NCBI GenBank assembly: GCA_037903355.1
Contig: JBAJFE010000048.1
Coordinates: 248,001-312,000 of the forward strand
Length of the DNA stretch: 64,000 nucleotides
Reading direction: 5' to 3'
Source of the DNA: Trichuris trichiura
Lineage: Eukaryota; Nematoda; Enoplea; Trichinellida; Trichuridae
The position numbers were made by a program, and so were the translations under genes. The stretch's first letter is position 1. Every line of letters starts with the position of its first letter. The notes beneath the pieces were generated by a model. That model ran no database searches and was not told where the DNA came from. It was given only the letters and a program-made list of their open reading frames with translations. Shown here piece after piece: positions 43,310-54,299 of this stretch.

Positions 43310-44066
43310 TGATTAGGATATTACACGATATAGTTGACCACGCATTGGTCATTTGCGATCAGGATTGCTTGGGACAAGAACTGGAGCACATAAGAAGGAC
43401 GTTTAAAAAAATGGTACCCTGCCCACCTCATCGACTCAATGACTTGGCAAAAATTGGAGGGCAGAGCGAGAAATAAAATACCTGCCTCAGGATCGCAGAT
43501 CATCCTCCCGGATTATGCAGGCATGGGGGAAAAATTAAACGGCTTAGAAACAGGATGGGCTTCAAGATCTAATGCAAAAGAAACTGAAACCTCTGTTCCG
43601 TTCTACGCAACGACAAAGAAAAGATACCGTTGGATCAGTGCCCTGTAATGGTTTACGAAATAAATTGTGAATGTTCAGCCTTATATGCTGGGGAAACGGG
43701 TAATACGTTAGCACACAGTTTCAGGAGCACATGAAATCCTTAACGCGGTACAGAAATGCAGTGAACCAACTGAACTGACAATACGTCACGTGGACGCCCG
43801 CCAACACTTGATCCGCGAGACGCGAAGGAGCAGGCTGCTCAGACGTCAGCAGCAGCACAGCATGCAATGCAATGTGCAGGCCAACTGCTGGCGAAGGCGC
43901 ATTGCAAAGACAGCCAATTTAAAGTTAGGAAAATAAAAGAAGCACCTTATACAAAACATAATTCAAACATTAACAGGGACACTGGAGTCGCAGTTGATTC
44001 CTGGGCTGAAATCATCAGGGTCATAAACTGTTGCCTTTTACGAGGTTTACCTGTACTGGGAAAATA
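43310..44066 (+). pseudogene. Penelope-like element F: RT end, decayed GIY-YIG, C terminus
   Basis: Plus strand: VDHALVICDQDCLGQELEHI and RRTFKK (about 43330-43410), DYAGMGEKLNGLETG, a decayed nuclease (LYAGETGN-like; mlGKRV near 43685), then FKVRKIKEAPYTKHNSNINR and SWAEIIRVI (43918-44030). More decayed than E, and it begins a little further upstream in the element. Head to head with E. Confidence 0.8.
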
Positions 44067-44410
44067 ATTTTGTTCCACGGCTTCTTGGGACCAAGAGATT
44101 ACCCAGTTCCCCCAATTCCCCCTATTTTTGTTTCCTCAAAAATCCTCCCTTCCCTGATTTCTGTTGCATTTCCTCTCCCTCTGCCTTTTCTACCGGTTGA
44201 AATGTTGCACTCCGTTTAAAACGTTCCAAGAATTCCGTCTTTTAATGTAGTCAGTCTGACCGGTGACATGGCAGCAGACGTTCTGCCATTCGTTAAGCGT
44301 TGAAGAAAGGAACCAGTGACTCCCGAAATCTTCGCCAATAAAACATTTAACGGGTAATGATTGCGTATCAACATTATAATCTTCCGCACACCCGTTAGGA
44401 GGAGTTCCAT

Positions 44411-44970
44411 TATCAATACTACTTGCCAGAGAAAAAGTCAAAACAATAACTACTTTCAGTGCTCTTGAGGTCACCTTGTCCTGTCTTTGTTATGATTACC
44501 TACCTTTGGTTAATTTCAGAAGCTCAAAAAACAGGCAATAAAAAGCCGTACTGAAGTTCACTACGCAAAATTTTGGCACTAACGGGTCCAAACTTCAAGT
44601 CTCGGTTATCAAGTTCCTGTGTTTGGTTATCTAATGAGCAAATGTTCAACTGCAAGCAGTCGCACTTAAACAAGCTAGAATCTGGCACAATGCCTTCTGA
44701 GCATCGCAAGTATTCTAATAACTGAAGTCAATCATTTAATTCTGGAGCATTTAAAATAACGTTGAAAAATATGCATAGTTAGGATTAAAGCTGTTTAATC
44801 GGTAACATTGATTTCAATCACCTCCCCGTGATTCTTAAAGTGATCTAACGTTGACTCAAAAGGTTCCCGGAAAAACTTTACAGCTTCTAACAAAACACTA
44901 ATTGATGAATCAAAACATGTTTAACTCTTATCTCTGTTATCTTGAAAGTTACGGTTTTTTCATGACAGGA
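44411..44970. other. stretch without a recognised gene
   Basis: Short open frames only; no shared repeats. Confidence 0.35.
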
Positions 44971-44979
44971 AAACTGTTC

Positions 44980-45903
44980 ATTTTGAGGTCGGAGCAAACA
45001 TTCAAATTCTGGCCAAGCTTGAGTGGCAACCAAGCAAGATTACCGAAACTTTGTAGCAGGTTTTTTGAAAGAGTGCTCCATCCAAATGCTGTCTTCGAAT
45101 GAACTTGACGTTTCAAAGAGCGTAGAGAGGACATCAAAGATGATCAAAGAGCGGGAAGACTAATCACATCAACAACCAAGGAGACTGACTCTCGTTCGAA
45201 ACAGTGAAATTAGACGCCAGAATTATGGTCAAGAAGCTTGCTAATATGAGCAAGGTCTTGCTTGGTTCAGCATTTGCAACTGTGCACGAAACACTTGGTC
45301 TGAGAAAGTTTTCAGTTCGTTGGGTCCCAAAAGCGTTAAGCGATGAACAGCTGATTCGAAGGACCAATCTTTCTCAAAAGCTTTTATCGAAGATTGAAGC
45401 GAAAGAGCGTGAGTGTTTTTATTCGAATTTTTACCGAAAATGAAACTTCTATTTACTAGCATAACCTGGAGACAAAATCCAATCTATGCAACGGTTGCCG
45501 AAGGGATTAATAGTACTGATAAATTTCAAAGGAGAGGACGGTGAAGAAAACAGTGGCATCTATTTTTCGGAACTCATACGGAGTCAATTTAATAAACGTT
45601 CTCGAAAGAGAGAAAACGGTAACCGGAAGATACCACAAAGTAATTTGACAAAAGTTGGCAAGGGAAGTTGCACTGCGGACAGCGTACGCGCTTGTTCACC
45701 AAGGGACGTTCACCAAGTCGATTTTTCGTGAGTTTCCCTGGGACCTTATCAGACATCCCCCTACTGCCCAAATCTTCTTCCATTGGAATTTTTTCTCGTC
45801 CCAAAATCCAAAGAAACATTTTAAAGGAATTGACTTTGAAATCATAGATGAGACAAAACACGCTGCGCTGACGTGGTACTACAGGGAGACCTCAGGATTC
45901 TGA
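44980..45903 (+). pseudogene. mariner-family transposase remnant
   Basis: In order: a decayed N-terminal helix-turn-helix (LPKLCSRFFERVLHPNAVFE), RFKERREDIKDDQRAGR (about 45107-45160), then KLANMSKVLLGSAF and ETLGLRKFSVRWVPKALSDE (45290-45350), the block preceding the first catalytic Asp. The middle is decayed. The C-terminal FPWDLIRHPPTAQIFFHWNF (45735-45795) corresponds to the mariner F-WD--HPPYSPDL-P region, followed by KKHFKGIDFE and LTWYYRETSGF. Frameshifts and stops throughout; terminal repeats not located. Confidence 0.75.
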
Positions 45904-45929
45904 AAGAAACAGTAACGCATCTAGAAACG

Positions 45930-46998
45930 TCCCCTTAAAAATATTCAGAGACTGACAAGAATCACTTTAAAGAATTGGCACCTTGGAGTTGCCACGAAAT
46001 CATTTTGTTATTTATCGCTGACGACAGGTACCGATTCACACTCGAATGCTCTGATTAAAAATAAAAATTTCACACAAGAACAGGCCCTTGCCGTACATAT
46101 AAAGTTGAAAAGTAATTTAACATAATTGTAAATAAAACCCTTTTAGTTTTTCTGGGAACTTCTTAAGCGTCCACTTGTATGTATTTCACCAAGGAGTGAC
46201 AAACGGAACAATACTTTACGAGAATAGAATTATTTAATGACCATGTTTTAAACTGTCTGTCACGAACAGACCCGAAAGCTACGGTTTGATCTTAAATGGT
46301 TTCAGATTTTTTTCAATGGGATGAAGTTCGTATGAATAGTTTGAAACACGATGAAATTTTACGGTCCTGTACGAAACAGTTACGTATTTAATGCCCAAAA
46401 ATTTTCCTAAATTTTCTTCTAACAAAGAAACTTAGAACTCTTACTAACGCAGCATTACTTTTAGAAAATCTGACCTCTCAGTCACTACAATGAAGTGGAA
46501 CCGCAGACTGCTCTAAAGGAATCCAAAAGTGGAAAACGTTTACGTTAGAGTTTTCCACCGGATAGAAATTAGACAGTTCGAGAATAAGCCTAAAGGAATA
46601 CAAATACAATTTCAAAAAAGATTGCCTTATCTTCGCAGCCAAGAATTACTGTGTGTACATAGCAGAACCTGCATGAAAAATACTTGTTTTCAGCTTTTCG
46701 ATGTTGAATATTTGTCCCTGTTTTCGCTTTGAAAAAGAATTGCATCAAGTTTTATTCGCACGTATGAAGAAAGACTACAATATCTTTTAGCGTTTAGGCC
46801 AGGCAGCTTTGTCTACTATCGATACAACTGCTAGAACATGATATTGCGCCTACATGTGAGGTTCCCAGGGAAATTACGCCCAGCACCAAAGCCTTCATTA
46901 TAAAACACTTCACAATGAAAACTTATGCACCTGTTACAAAATGCTACGTATTCAGAATCAGCGGTGTCGTAATTCTGAGCTTCTTCTAGATTTAGTTG
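45930..46998. other. stretch with one truncated hammerhead, no gene
   Basis: A lysine-rich 67-codon open frame (46529-46732, +) has no domain. The only recognisable item is the hammerhead 3' half at 46251-46286 and its tail. Confidence 0.35.
46251..46286 (+). ncRNA. truncated hammerhead motif with extended stem II
   Basis: Hairpin gtctgtc-ac-gaacagac followed by CCGAAAGCTACGG; the CUGANGA box is absent. It resembles the copy inside the hAT MITE at 7523. A family tail (ttcaatgggatgaagttcg) follows. Confidence 0.5.
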
Positions 46999-47055
46999 CG
47001 TTTAGTCTTCATGTTGAGTTTCTTTTACGGAAATTTCCCGTTGATAATATTTATT

Positions 47056-47097
47056 ATTCCGCTTTCGGGTCAAGCGAGACCCGTCTTCAGCGGTGTT
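47056..47097 (-). ncRNA. hammerhead, short deletion in stem III
   Basis: Minus strand: ACCG, CTGAAGA, stem II GGGTC/GACCC, GAAA, then AGCGGAAT: three bases (TCC) missing after AGC compared with its partner, removing the stem III U and the cleavage-site base. Confidence 0.65.
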
Positions 47098-47137
47098 AAT
47101 ATAAAGCAACGACGTAACGGTTCTAAGGTTACATATT

Positions 47138-47182
47138 AACACCGCTGAAGACGGGTCTCGCTTGACCCGAAAGCTCCGGAAT
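47138..47182 (+). ncRNA. hammerhead ribozyme, intact core
   Basis: Plus strand: ACACCG, CTGAAGA, GGGTC/GACCC, GAAA, AGCT, C, CGG, followed by the standard tail with aacggga. The same core as 1174-1219. Confidence 0.8.
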
Positions 47183-47589
47183 AATAAATATTATCAACGG
47201 GAAAATTTCTCAACATGCAGTCCCGTACCAAGAAGTTACATTTTCAAAACGTTTAGTCTTCATCTCTTTTAAGCATCTACTAGCAAGATGGTTCTAAGGA
47301 CACAAAGGAGCATTAAGAAAACTCGCAGTTGTGTTTCCCTCCGGAGATAGGACTCAATAATTATGCTGGAATAATTAAGGCTCAAACTGTACAGAACGAA
47401 GTACAGACATCATGCACGCAGTGAATCTCCATTCCTTTCATTTTCTTCCATTGAGATAAAATCTTCAAAGCTGCCGAAGTTACTGTTGGATTTGCCAGTA
47501 AAGTGACCTTCTCTTAGTAGGCCACACCGAACGGATAGAAGGCAAAGTTTATTGTTACACTACGCGAGATCTTGTCTCCTACGCGCCCA

Positions 47590-47765
47590 CCGTCATACTG
47601 TAAGTTTGCCGGTCATCCTGTCCTGCCCTTACGCAATCTTCAGCCTAAAAATAACGCTTATGCCTTGGCTTAGATTTGGGTAAGGGATAAAAAGTGTGAT
47701 TTGTATGCTCTCCAGTAAAGGCACAACAAGGTAAGAGCATGCTTGCCAGAAAGGAACTTGTATTT
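47590..47765. repeat. arm fragment of the TTAGGC inverted-repeat family
   Basis: Matches the left arm at 9430-9560: gccggtcatcctgtcctgccc, cttggcttagatttggg and gaaaggaacttg. TTAGGC units are decayed (cagcctaaaaat). Confidence 0.55.
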
Positions 47766-47999
47766 CTCAGACGGTGGTGCAGTTAAGAGACAAGATCCGT
47801 TAAACTTCACTAAAATTATGTGTATGGCAATTGCTGCGTGCCCTTAAAATATCTTATCATCAAGGAGAAAGCCGTCCACTCCTCTAACATGCTGAAAAAA
47901 ATAGCAAAAAACAATAGCGACGAAAGTCTCCTGTAAGCGGAATTTAGTGATAGCTATGAATAGTTTCATTAATTTTCGAGGAAGGAACAGCGTGGAAAG

Positions 48000-48935
48000 C
48001 TAAAGCGTTTCTGCAGATACTAATGCCGAAAGATTCGTGCAAAAACTCAAGAAAGTAAGCACCGAAAGCGGCTATTCTTACAAGCAGATGTTTAACTGTG
48101 ACGAAATCCCGTGTTGTTGGAAGACATTGCTTAGTACGACATTCATCTAGTCAGAAAAAGCAAATTAAAGGACATAGGGCACTGAAGGAGAGGATAACGC
48201 CAACGGCTGTCACAACCCAATTGGTTATGTTGCGCCTAAACATTGGATCGTGTTTCATTCCCAACATCTAAGAGCACCTAAGCGCATTGGTAGGATGACG
48301 CTTCCTGCTGTATTCCGTTCGTACTCTACCGGTTGGAAAAGTGAAGTAGTTTTTTTCTGGCTACATGAAGAATTTGGTCAGATCTTTTGCCGAAGCATAC
48401 TGCTGAAGAAACAGCCTAGATAACAGTTTCTTATGATCGTCGATGATTGCATCCATCCATCCATCCAGCTTAACAGAGAATGAAGGAGATCGGGTTTCAA
48501 CTTCTGAAAAAGACATAAGTGTTTCTACCCTGTAATCAGGGTGTCACAACTACAATCAAGGCGTGCGAGGTGCAAAATGTGGCGCACTGTGTTGATTAGT
48601 GCCATTGACAAGAAGGAAAACTCAAGATCATTTCTACGAGAGATCTCAAAAAACTACAGTATAGGGAGCAATGACCAACTATGGAGATAATACTGGCAGG
48701 CTGATAGTGCTAATAAAAACTGAGTTTGGAGTAAATTATGTCCGTAAGAAGTTGACGGTTCTGAAAGTTTCAAACCGTCAACAATAAATGCAGGCATGGC
48801 GACTTTTAAAAAAAAAGCAGGATTCGTTTCAGTAAAAGAGGACGTTGACGAGATTTTAGCATCCCTTGAAAAAGCAACAGAAGAAAGGCGCTTACAACAG
48901 CGAGAAGAAAGAGCACAAATCTAAAGCTGTGCAAG
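48000..48935 (+). pseudogene. Tigger-family transposase remnant, heavily decayed
   Basis: Translated across stops: NAERFVQKLKKVSTESGYSY then QMFNCDEIPCCWK (48020-48120), the block with the first catalytic residue; GHRALKERITPTAVTT (48172-48220); YRSNKKAW-like sequence lost; IVDDCIHPSIQL (48434-48475), the second catalytic block; and an acidic, coiled C-terminal VDEILASLEKATEERRLQQR (48844-48905). Many stops and frameshifts; no terminal repeats assigned. Confidence 0.65.
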
Positions 48936-49084
48936 AGAAGCTGTGAGGAAAACAGTAATGAACCCTTGAGAAAGAACTTTGTTATGATTGATGGTGCTCA
49001 AGTAATTGCAAAAATCCCATTAATGTTAAAATGAAATGTGAAAAACTTTATTACGGACAGGTTCCCGTGTATTTATGAATGTAA

Positions 49085-49136
49085 ATAAGACTCCGGAGCT
49101 TCCGGGTCATTCGAGACCAGTCATCAGCGGTCTTAA
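49085..49136 (-). ncRNA. hammerhead, one core change (GGAA for GAAA)
   Basis: Minus strand: TAAGACCG, CTGATGA, stem II, GGAA, AGCT-type GCT, C, CGG, A, GTCTTA. Stem I is long: CCG/CGG plus TAAGA(C)/(G)TCTTA. The A to G change in GAAA should impair cleavage. Confidence 0.65.
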
Positions 49137-49395
49137 GTTGTAATATGATTTGTGGCAGCGAATGCCATCTATCATTCCTGAGGATTTTAAAGTGGGCATT
49201 TTAAAGTTTTCCGTTGGTAGGTTTTCGTATTTGAGTCTGTCAGCGCACTTCTTGTTCCTGATAGCTTCTAGATTGTGTCACTGTTTTTTCATTTTGCATT
49301 CATTTTTCTTCTTCTTTCTTTCTTCCTTTCCTTTTTCGTTTTTCGTTCTTTCTTCCATATATATTGCAATTTTATCTTTTCATTTGTTCTAATTA

Positions 49396-49594
49396 CAGTA
49401 GAACCTCCAAAGTTGACCACCTCTCTATGTCGACCACCTCCCTAAGTTGACCGAATTTTGACCACTTGGTTGGTCCGCACGGTAATAATATAATATACCC
49501 ACAGTCTCTTATGTTGGCCAGGGAGGTGGTCGACATCCTGTGTTGACCAGTTTTTCGCGGTCCCTTGGGTGGTCAATTTATGGAGGTTCTACTG
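49396..49594. mobile_element. Tigger-type MITE, 199 bp, TA duplication
   Basis: The termini cagtagaacctccaaagttg and ...tttatggaggttctactg are inverted repeats with TA on both sides (49394-49395, 49595-49596). Inserted within the hammerhead/PLE element, so younger. Confidence 0.88.
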
Positions 49595-49627
49595 TATTTG
49601 TTTTTCCCGTTTCCCGGCTTTTGTATT

Positions 49628-49855
49628 TCATCTGGTTAATGAGCAACAATTATACCGCGTCACAATATTTGTCCAAATTCCATTTATGTCCACTCCTTGA
49701 TCGCGGTTATAAGTCGTATTATGTCTAATATATAGTGCTTCTTTGATTCTTCTTAACCGTAAATTGTTTTCATAACAAAACTTTTGGGTGGAGTGGTTGT
49801 GTACCCTCCACAGAATCCTCAGGAATGATAGATGGCATTCGCTGCCACAAATCAT
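49628..49855 (-). pseudogene. PLE endonuclease C-terminal fragment
   Basis: Minus strand: FCYENNLRLRRIKEALYIRH then NTTYNRDQGVDINGIWTNIV, matching the conserved tail (RxIKEAxxI...NRDxG) of PLE-B, E and F. The GIY-YIG core is missing. The left-end hammerhead (49085-49136) is sense to it and 3' of it; the right-end one is antisense. Confidence 0.7.
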
Positions 49856-49862
49856 ATTACAA

Positions 49863-49916
49863 CTTAAGACCGCTGATGATGGGTCTCGAATGACCCGAAA
49901 GCTCCGGAGTCTTATT
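49863..49916 (+). ncRNA. hammerhead ribozyme, intact core with CUGAUGA and long stem I
   Basis: Plus strand: TAAGACCG, CTGATGA, stem II GGGTC/GACCC with TCGAAT loop, GAAA, AGCT, C, CGG, A, GTCTTA. Stem I extends to nine base pairs with one bulge. The best-preserved hammerhead in the window. Confidence 0.88.
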
Positions 49917-50016
49917 TACATGCATAAATACACGGGAACCTATCCGTAATAAAGTTTTTCATTATGAAAACATATGGTCCGTACCAAGAAACCACGTTTT
50001 CAAAAAAATGAAATGT

Positions 50017-51148
50017 AGATTTAAACAGGGTTGAATGAAAACTTGAGTGCATCCTACGATGTGCACAATAACAAAATTTGTGACGTCAGCGTCGTTTTTC
50101 AAGCGTTTCAACCAAAGCGGATAATGAAGTGCAAAGGATGGTGTCCAAGGAGGCAAACGTATAGGTCGGACTTAGTTGCCAGCCTCCCGTGATGAATGTG
50201 GAACAATGTGTCGACAAGCCAACCTTTGTCTCTTCGTTTCCTCAGCCCTTCTTTGCGCTCAGCCTCTTACCAATTATGGTAAACGAAACTAGACAGATAT
50301 TCCATCAGATACCCAGTTGACATTAGAATTTTACTGTGTTTAACTTTTCACTGCACGCATAGGTCAATCAAGTGGATTTTTTCAATTCGAGGCTCGAACC
50401 TGAAAAATGCGCGTTTGAACTGTTGTATTTCATGTCTTCATCGTCAACTTCCAACCACTTGCTCTTATGCGCGCCTGTCTAGTTTCCATACGTATTCACG
50501 TAACATCATCGTAAATGCTCATTGCCTATATTTCGAAGTAACCTTGTTTCCTGACCTTCCTGATTCCTTTCCAGTGAAAGTGCGACTATTTCACGGGTTA
50601 GGAGAATGCGACAGAAAATCAAGAGAAATGCAGACGTAAAAGTCCTTTGAAACACTTCTATTCCGTTAGACTAGGTTAGGGCAACGGTACATGTCAGAAC
50701 CGTCAGTTACTTATCACTATTCACTGTTCCAAAATAGAGTTTTAAGCAGCCTCACTTATGAAGAGAAGTTACCAAATGCTGTCGAACAGAATAAAAACCA
50801 GAAAAACTCTACGGGACATCCTTGTAGAGTTAGTCAAAAGTAAACCAGAACAAGCAGCTATGCAAGGGATTCATTGACGAGTAGTTACTCTTCCACTCCA
50901 CATAAGTACGATTGGGTTGACGTTTTTTGGATCAAGAATTTCCAAAAAGAAATACTAAATGGGCATTATGAGGTGTACTGCCTTCACTGGTCTACGCTAC
51001 CTTGCATGGCTGCAGGAGTTTGGCGATTTTCCCGCACTCCTATGAAAACTTTGCTTTCATGTTAGCCTGGACGATAAAAGTGAACTCCCTTCTTATGCAT
51101 ACAAACAAATCATAAAAAGAACTGAATTCTGCTTGTCTGCAAGCACTT
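50017..51148. other. stretch without a supported gene
   Basis: Open frames at 50415-50639 and 50874-51065 (+) have no recognisable domain. No repeats shared with the rest of the window. Confidence 0.35.
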
Positions 51149-51379
51149 GTGCGTCATACGAAAAACCTGGAGTTTAATCTCAGTAGAACGGACTCAAACA
51201 AGGATGTGGCTAGGCAGGATGTGAAATCAAGAAACATTAAGGCATATAGCTCGTGGCTGGAAGGTTTATTGGAATCTATGGACAAGTTTGATAACCCATA
51301 TGATGTGCCGATTATTACGAAAAAAGAACAGAACAAACTTCCTTGCGCTGTATGTTATGATACAGCTACCACGCTCTAA
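51149..51379 (+). CDS. candidate coding segment, unknown
   Basis: An open frame with protein-like composition (LEFNLSRTDSNKDVARQDVK, SSWLEGLLESMDKFDNPYDV, KLPCAVCYDTATTL, stop). It could be part of a decayed transposon or of a host exon. No splice signals or domain can be pointed to. Confidence 0.3.
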   Translation: MRHTKNLEFNLSRTDSNKDVARQDVKSRNIKAYSSWLEGLLESMDKFDNPYDVPIITKKEQNKLPCAVCYDTATTL

Positions 51380-51463
51380 AACTCACCATTTCCACTCACA
51401 TGATAATGGCTGCAGATCGCACTTGATCTGAAAACTCCGTAATATTTATCTTACTGGTAATAC

Positions 51464-51820
51464 TTTTCATGATGGGGTTTCTGGAATAATCGAAGCAATT
51501 GCTCTACCAACGGATGGATGAGCAATTATTAAGGGAAAATTCAGAAGGAACTAACACTTTTGGAGCCTTCGGAGCATTCTTCGGATCATACAGAGCATCA
51601 TTACCATCATCGCTGACGACGGGACAAGGTTGGTCCCGAAAGCGTTGAAAGTGTTAGTTCGTTCTGAAGTTTTCCTTAATAATTGCTCATCCATCCGTTG
51701 GTAAGGCATTTGCTTCGGTTATTTCAGAAACCATCAATGGGCAAGACATAAAGCCGTAAGGAAGAAACTCCATCATGAAAACCCATAGACCCGTTAAGAA
51801 GCATCCGGTGCTCAACATCA
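51464..51820. mobile_element. palindromic hammerhead element, 357 bp, imperfect 12-bp duplication
   Basis: tactggtaatac (51452-51463) and tactgttaatac (51821-51832) differ at one base. Arms 51475-51556 and 51648-51733 are inverted (gctctaccaacggatggatg, ttaataattgctc). A single plus-strand hammerhead lies in the loop. The right side continues with the usual tail (gaaaacccatagacccgtta). Same subfamily as the PLE-B 3' end. Confidence 0.7.
51607..51650 (+). ncRNA. hammerhead, stem III changed
   Basis: Plus strand: CTGACGA, stem II GGGAC/GTCCC, GAAA, then AGCGTTG: the U of stem III replaced by G. Box and GAAA intact. Confidence 0.6.
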
Positions 51821-51911
51821 TACTGTTAATACCTTAAGCAAATTTTCACTTAAAGTGTGAAAGCTGCATTGGTAGTTCAGTTATGAAGTTTGCAACAACA
51901 TACAAAGTCCT

Positions 51912-51960
51912 TACCGCTGAGAACGCGTTAACGGTGGATCCGAAAGCCGCAGAAAAATAA
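51912..51960 (+). ncRNA. degenerate hammerhead and family tail
   Basis: ACCG, CTGAGAA (box altered), loosely paired stem II, GAAA, AGCC, followed by ccagtcccatcatagaaaaacc, the tail common to the family. Recognisable mainly by context. Confidence 0.4.
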
Positions 51961-51969
51961 ATTGCTTAT

Positions 51970-53568
51970 AAACCAGTCCCATCATAGAAAAACCTTCCCA
52001 TGAAACACTATACATAACGTAAAGGCTTAGTTTGTCAGCTTACATGCGATAAGCGGAAAGGAATCTTGCAACCACGCGATTATCTTTGTATTTCATACTC
52101 GGACAAAAATGGGGAGGTTATCAGCTTCACAGACTTTTGGTACAATTGGATCAATGACAACAATAAGAAAACGAAGTGATAACGCATTTTTTCCATTCCC
52201 GCAGCCGTATACGCAAGCCCACTAGTTAATTCCCATAAGTGTCGTACTCTTCTCGCTATTTCCTTAATTTATGTTTGTTAGAGATTGATTATTTTGCAAA
52301 CTGGCTTTACTAGCCTTCTTTTTACCGCGCCATGCTGCCGTTGTACTTCACTACAATAATGTCCTGCAGAGAGAGTCTGGACTTACAAGAGCAGAAAACC
52401 ACTCAAAACGTGACCCTTCCGTCCTTTTAAAGCTTTGCTTGTGTCAAAGCTACTAATACCGACTTTGTTTTTGCACTGGACTTGCATACGGAACAACTGC
52501 GGGTAGCAGTCTCGTTTGCCTGTAGGGTCATTGCAGATAGGCTTAAAGACAGGAAAATGGTACTTTTGTCGATGTTTACGCGATAGAAAAGGAAGACAAG
52601 TTTCGCAAAACAAACAAAAGACAATAACGGCTCTGAGGTGCAAACAATCAGCGAACGGTCATTCAAACACAGTATGCCGACACTGTTCGACAAGTGTTCC
52701 GTGGTTGCATTCCTCCTCCAACCAAACTGTTTGCCTTAGGTCACGTCGGGAAATAAGTTATGCAGTCATGTAGCTCTCTTATCTCTTCAGCTTTGCTGAG
52801 TTAACGAACCGACTAGTCTGTCGCCGACCACAGGCTGTCGCTGTCACCCCACCGCCGACAGCTCTTTTTCTATCCATGAAGTGCAAATTGCAACAGATGA
52901 ATGAATCAATGACAATGCCACAAACACATCAACGTCGGCGGGAGAACTCGCAAGGGAAATCATTCTCATCGACCGGAGTGGTAGCGGCAGCAGAAAAGGA
53001 GACAAAGCCGACGAAGGGAAATGGCCATCAGCTAACTGAGGTCAGTTGGCCAGACGATCGGAGCAAGTTTCGATTAAGAAAATCAGTTAATAGGTTTGAA
53101 AAGAATGAAACATTATAAAACTTTGAGAAGAAAAGAGAAAAACACTGAAACTGTTCTGACGCTCTTTTAACTACACTCAGATAATTAGAGAATCCAATGT
53201 CAAATCCGCGTATCTTAGCAGCTGGCAAAAGCCGTTCAAGCAAGACATTTTTTACCTGCGAAGGATGCCACCCAAAAGGGAAGCGTTCAGACATTCTGGA
53301 GGCGATAAACGACGCTGGATTTCGCCCACGGTTACTTTGTACTTTGAGGTCGAGCTAAGGAGGCTCAAACGACCAGGCACTGAGCAGAATATATCCAAAG
53401 GCGAAGCAACATTCGGTAGGCTGTACCCGTTCACCTCAAGTTTCGGACGTATGACAGCTGAAATGATGAAAACAATGCTTAGTCACTCGGTCATCGAAAG
53501 ACATAACTAAAAGGCTAACAAAATTTAATCAACCGCCAATATTAATGTCTGGGCGGAATGCATGTATA
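51970..53568. other. stretch without a supported gene
   Basis: Overlapping open frames on both strands (52383-52773, 52876-53118, 53265-53510) without domains I recognise. A minus-strand segment PICNDPTGKRDCYPQLF (about 52540-52490) follows a possible acceptor tttcctgtctttaag, but nothing confirms an exon. Confidence 0.3.
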
Positions 53569-53572
53569 CTAT

Positions 53573-54015
53573 CTATTTACCACAATCAGGGCGGTCCCTA
53601 CTGAGAGTGTCGCTATTGAGAAAGATCTCAACAGGATTGACTGAGGTAGCCAACTCAGCAGGATCTGATAGCGGGCTGTCGCGGCCACATGGTGACAGTT
53701 CTCGTCGTCTTTTATAAGAACTAAACGTGCTCTCAACCTGTCCACGAGATCTGATCTTTGGTCCAACAGAGTAATCACAATCAAACTGACGAGAAGAACC
53801 ATTGCACTGGTCATCGGCCACAGATACTTTCTTCGCAGGAGCAAGTAGAAGTGCGTACTCATGTGCTGCTGATTCTCCTGGAATAGCGCCAGCCGTTTTG
53901 CGTTTGACATAAATGGGAAACAGTGGTTTGTTGCCCGACATGTAGAACAGGGCCGCGCGTTTCTCGAATGCTGCAGTTCGCTTGGCCGTGGCTCTTCAGC
54001 TATGCCGCCCTTACT
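53573..54015 (-). CDS. candidate terminal exon, unknown
   Basis: On the minus strand a frame runs from about 54010 (TAKRTAAFEKRAALFYMSGN, KPLFPIYVKRKTAGA, SAAHEYALLLAP) to a stop at 53573, with an S/R-rich end (RSRGQVESTFSSYKRR). A second frame in the same stretch (53569-54294, minus) is longer but richer in hydrophobic and Cys residues and looks like the shadow. The family is not recognised; the choice of frame is by composition. Confidence 0.3.
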
Positions 54016-54299
54016 GACTGTTTTCAGTGAAAAGTTGAAAATCGACAGGAACTGGCAGGGGCCCAGCAACAGTAGTACTAGTAGTGAATAATGAATGGCT
54101 TTTTTCCAGTCGAGTTTGGGGATGCGGCAAAAATTGTCTAAGAACGGCAGCCAGCTAAGCGTGACAACGACGACTGTCTCAGGTTCGGCTGGCCGGCATT
54201 CCCTCGAAGCTTCAACCCGCCACCTCGCGGTTATATGCGTGAATGGCTGATTCTGCCAGTTAAACTGCCGAGTCAAGCCACAGGGCATAGACAAGAAGC

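Larger units (their letters stand above)
41865..44410. repeat. large inverted repeat: two PLE tails with shared 3' flanks
   Basis: The left arm (41865-43290) and right arm (43310-44410) are inverted copies. The outermost parts match (aaatgttttattgacgaa... against its inverse near 44345), as do the PLE-E and PLE-F coding tails. The left arm is longer because it received a hammerhead element (42091-42432) and a Tigger MITE (42503-42674). The right arm preserves both sites empty. Confidence 0.75.
47013..47249. mobile_element. palindromic hammerhead element, 237 bp, 14-bp target duplication
   Basis: Perfect direct repeats cgtttagtcttcat at 46999-47012 and 47250-47263. The left arm 47016-47106 and right arm 47128-47215 are inverted copies; the right side extends with the tail gtcccgtaccaagaag. 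Two outward-facing hammerheads (47056-47097 minus, 47138-47182 plus). The most compact complete example in the window. Confidence 0.85.
49040..50004. mobile_element. palindromic hammerhead element with PLE tail, 965 bp, 12-bp duplication
   Basis: Direct repeats aaaatgaaatgt at 49028-49039 and 50005-50016. The arms (about 49050-49184 and 49817-49965, inverted) include the hammerheads and gtggcagcgaatgccatcta. The interior contains the C terminus of a PLE endonuclease protein (49628-49855, minus) and a Tigger MITE (49396-49594). It directly links the hammerhead palindromes to Penelope-like elements. Confidence 0.85.

Noticed and set aside
46015..46060. CTGACGA at 46018 as a further hammerhead
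   Set aside because: No GAAA at a suitable distance and no family context.
48460..48480. (CATC)n tract as a microsatellite feature
   Set aside because: Only four to five units, within a Tigger remnant; not informative.
53569..54294. 241-codon minus-strand open frame
   Set aside because: The longest frame locally, but its composition (Cys/Leu-rich, no domain) looks like the shadow of the overlapping frame ending at 53573; neither is certain.
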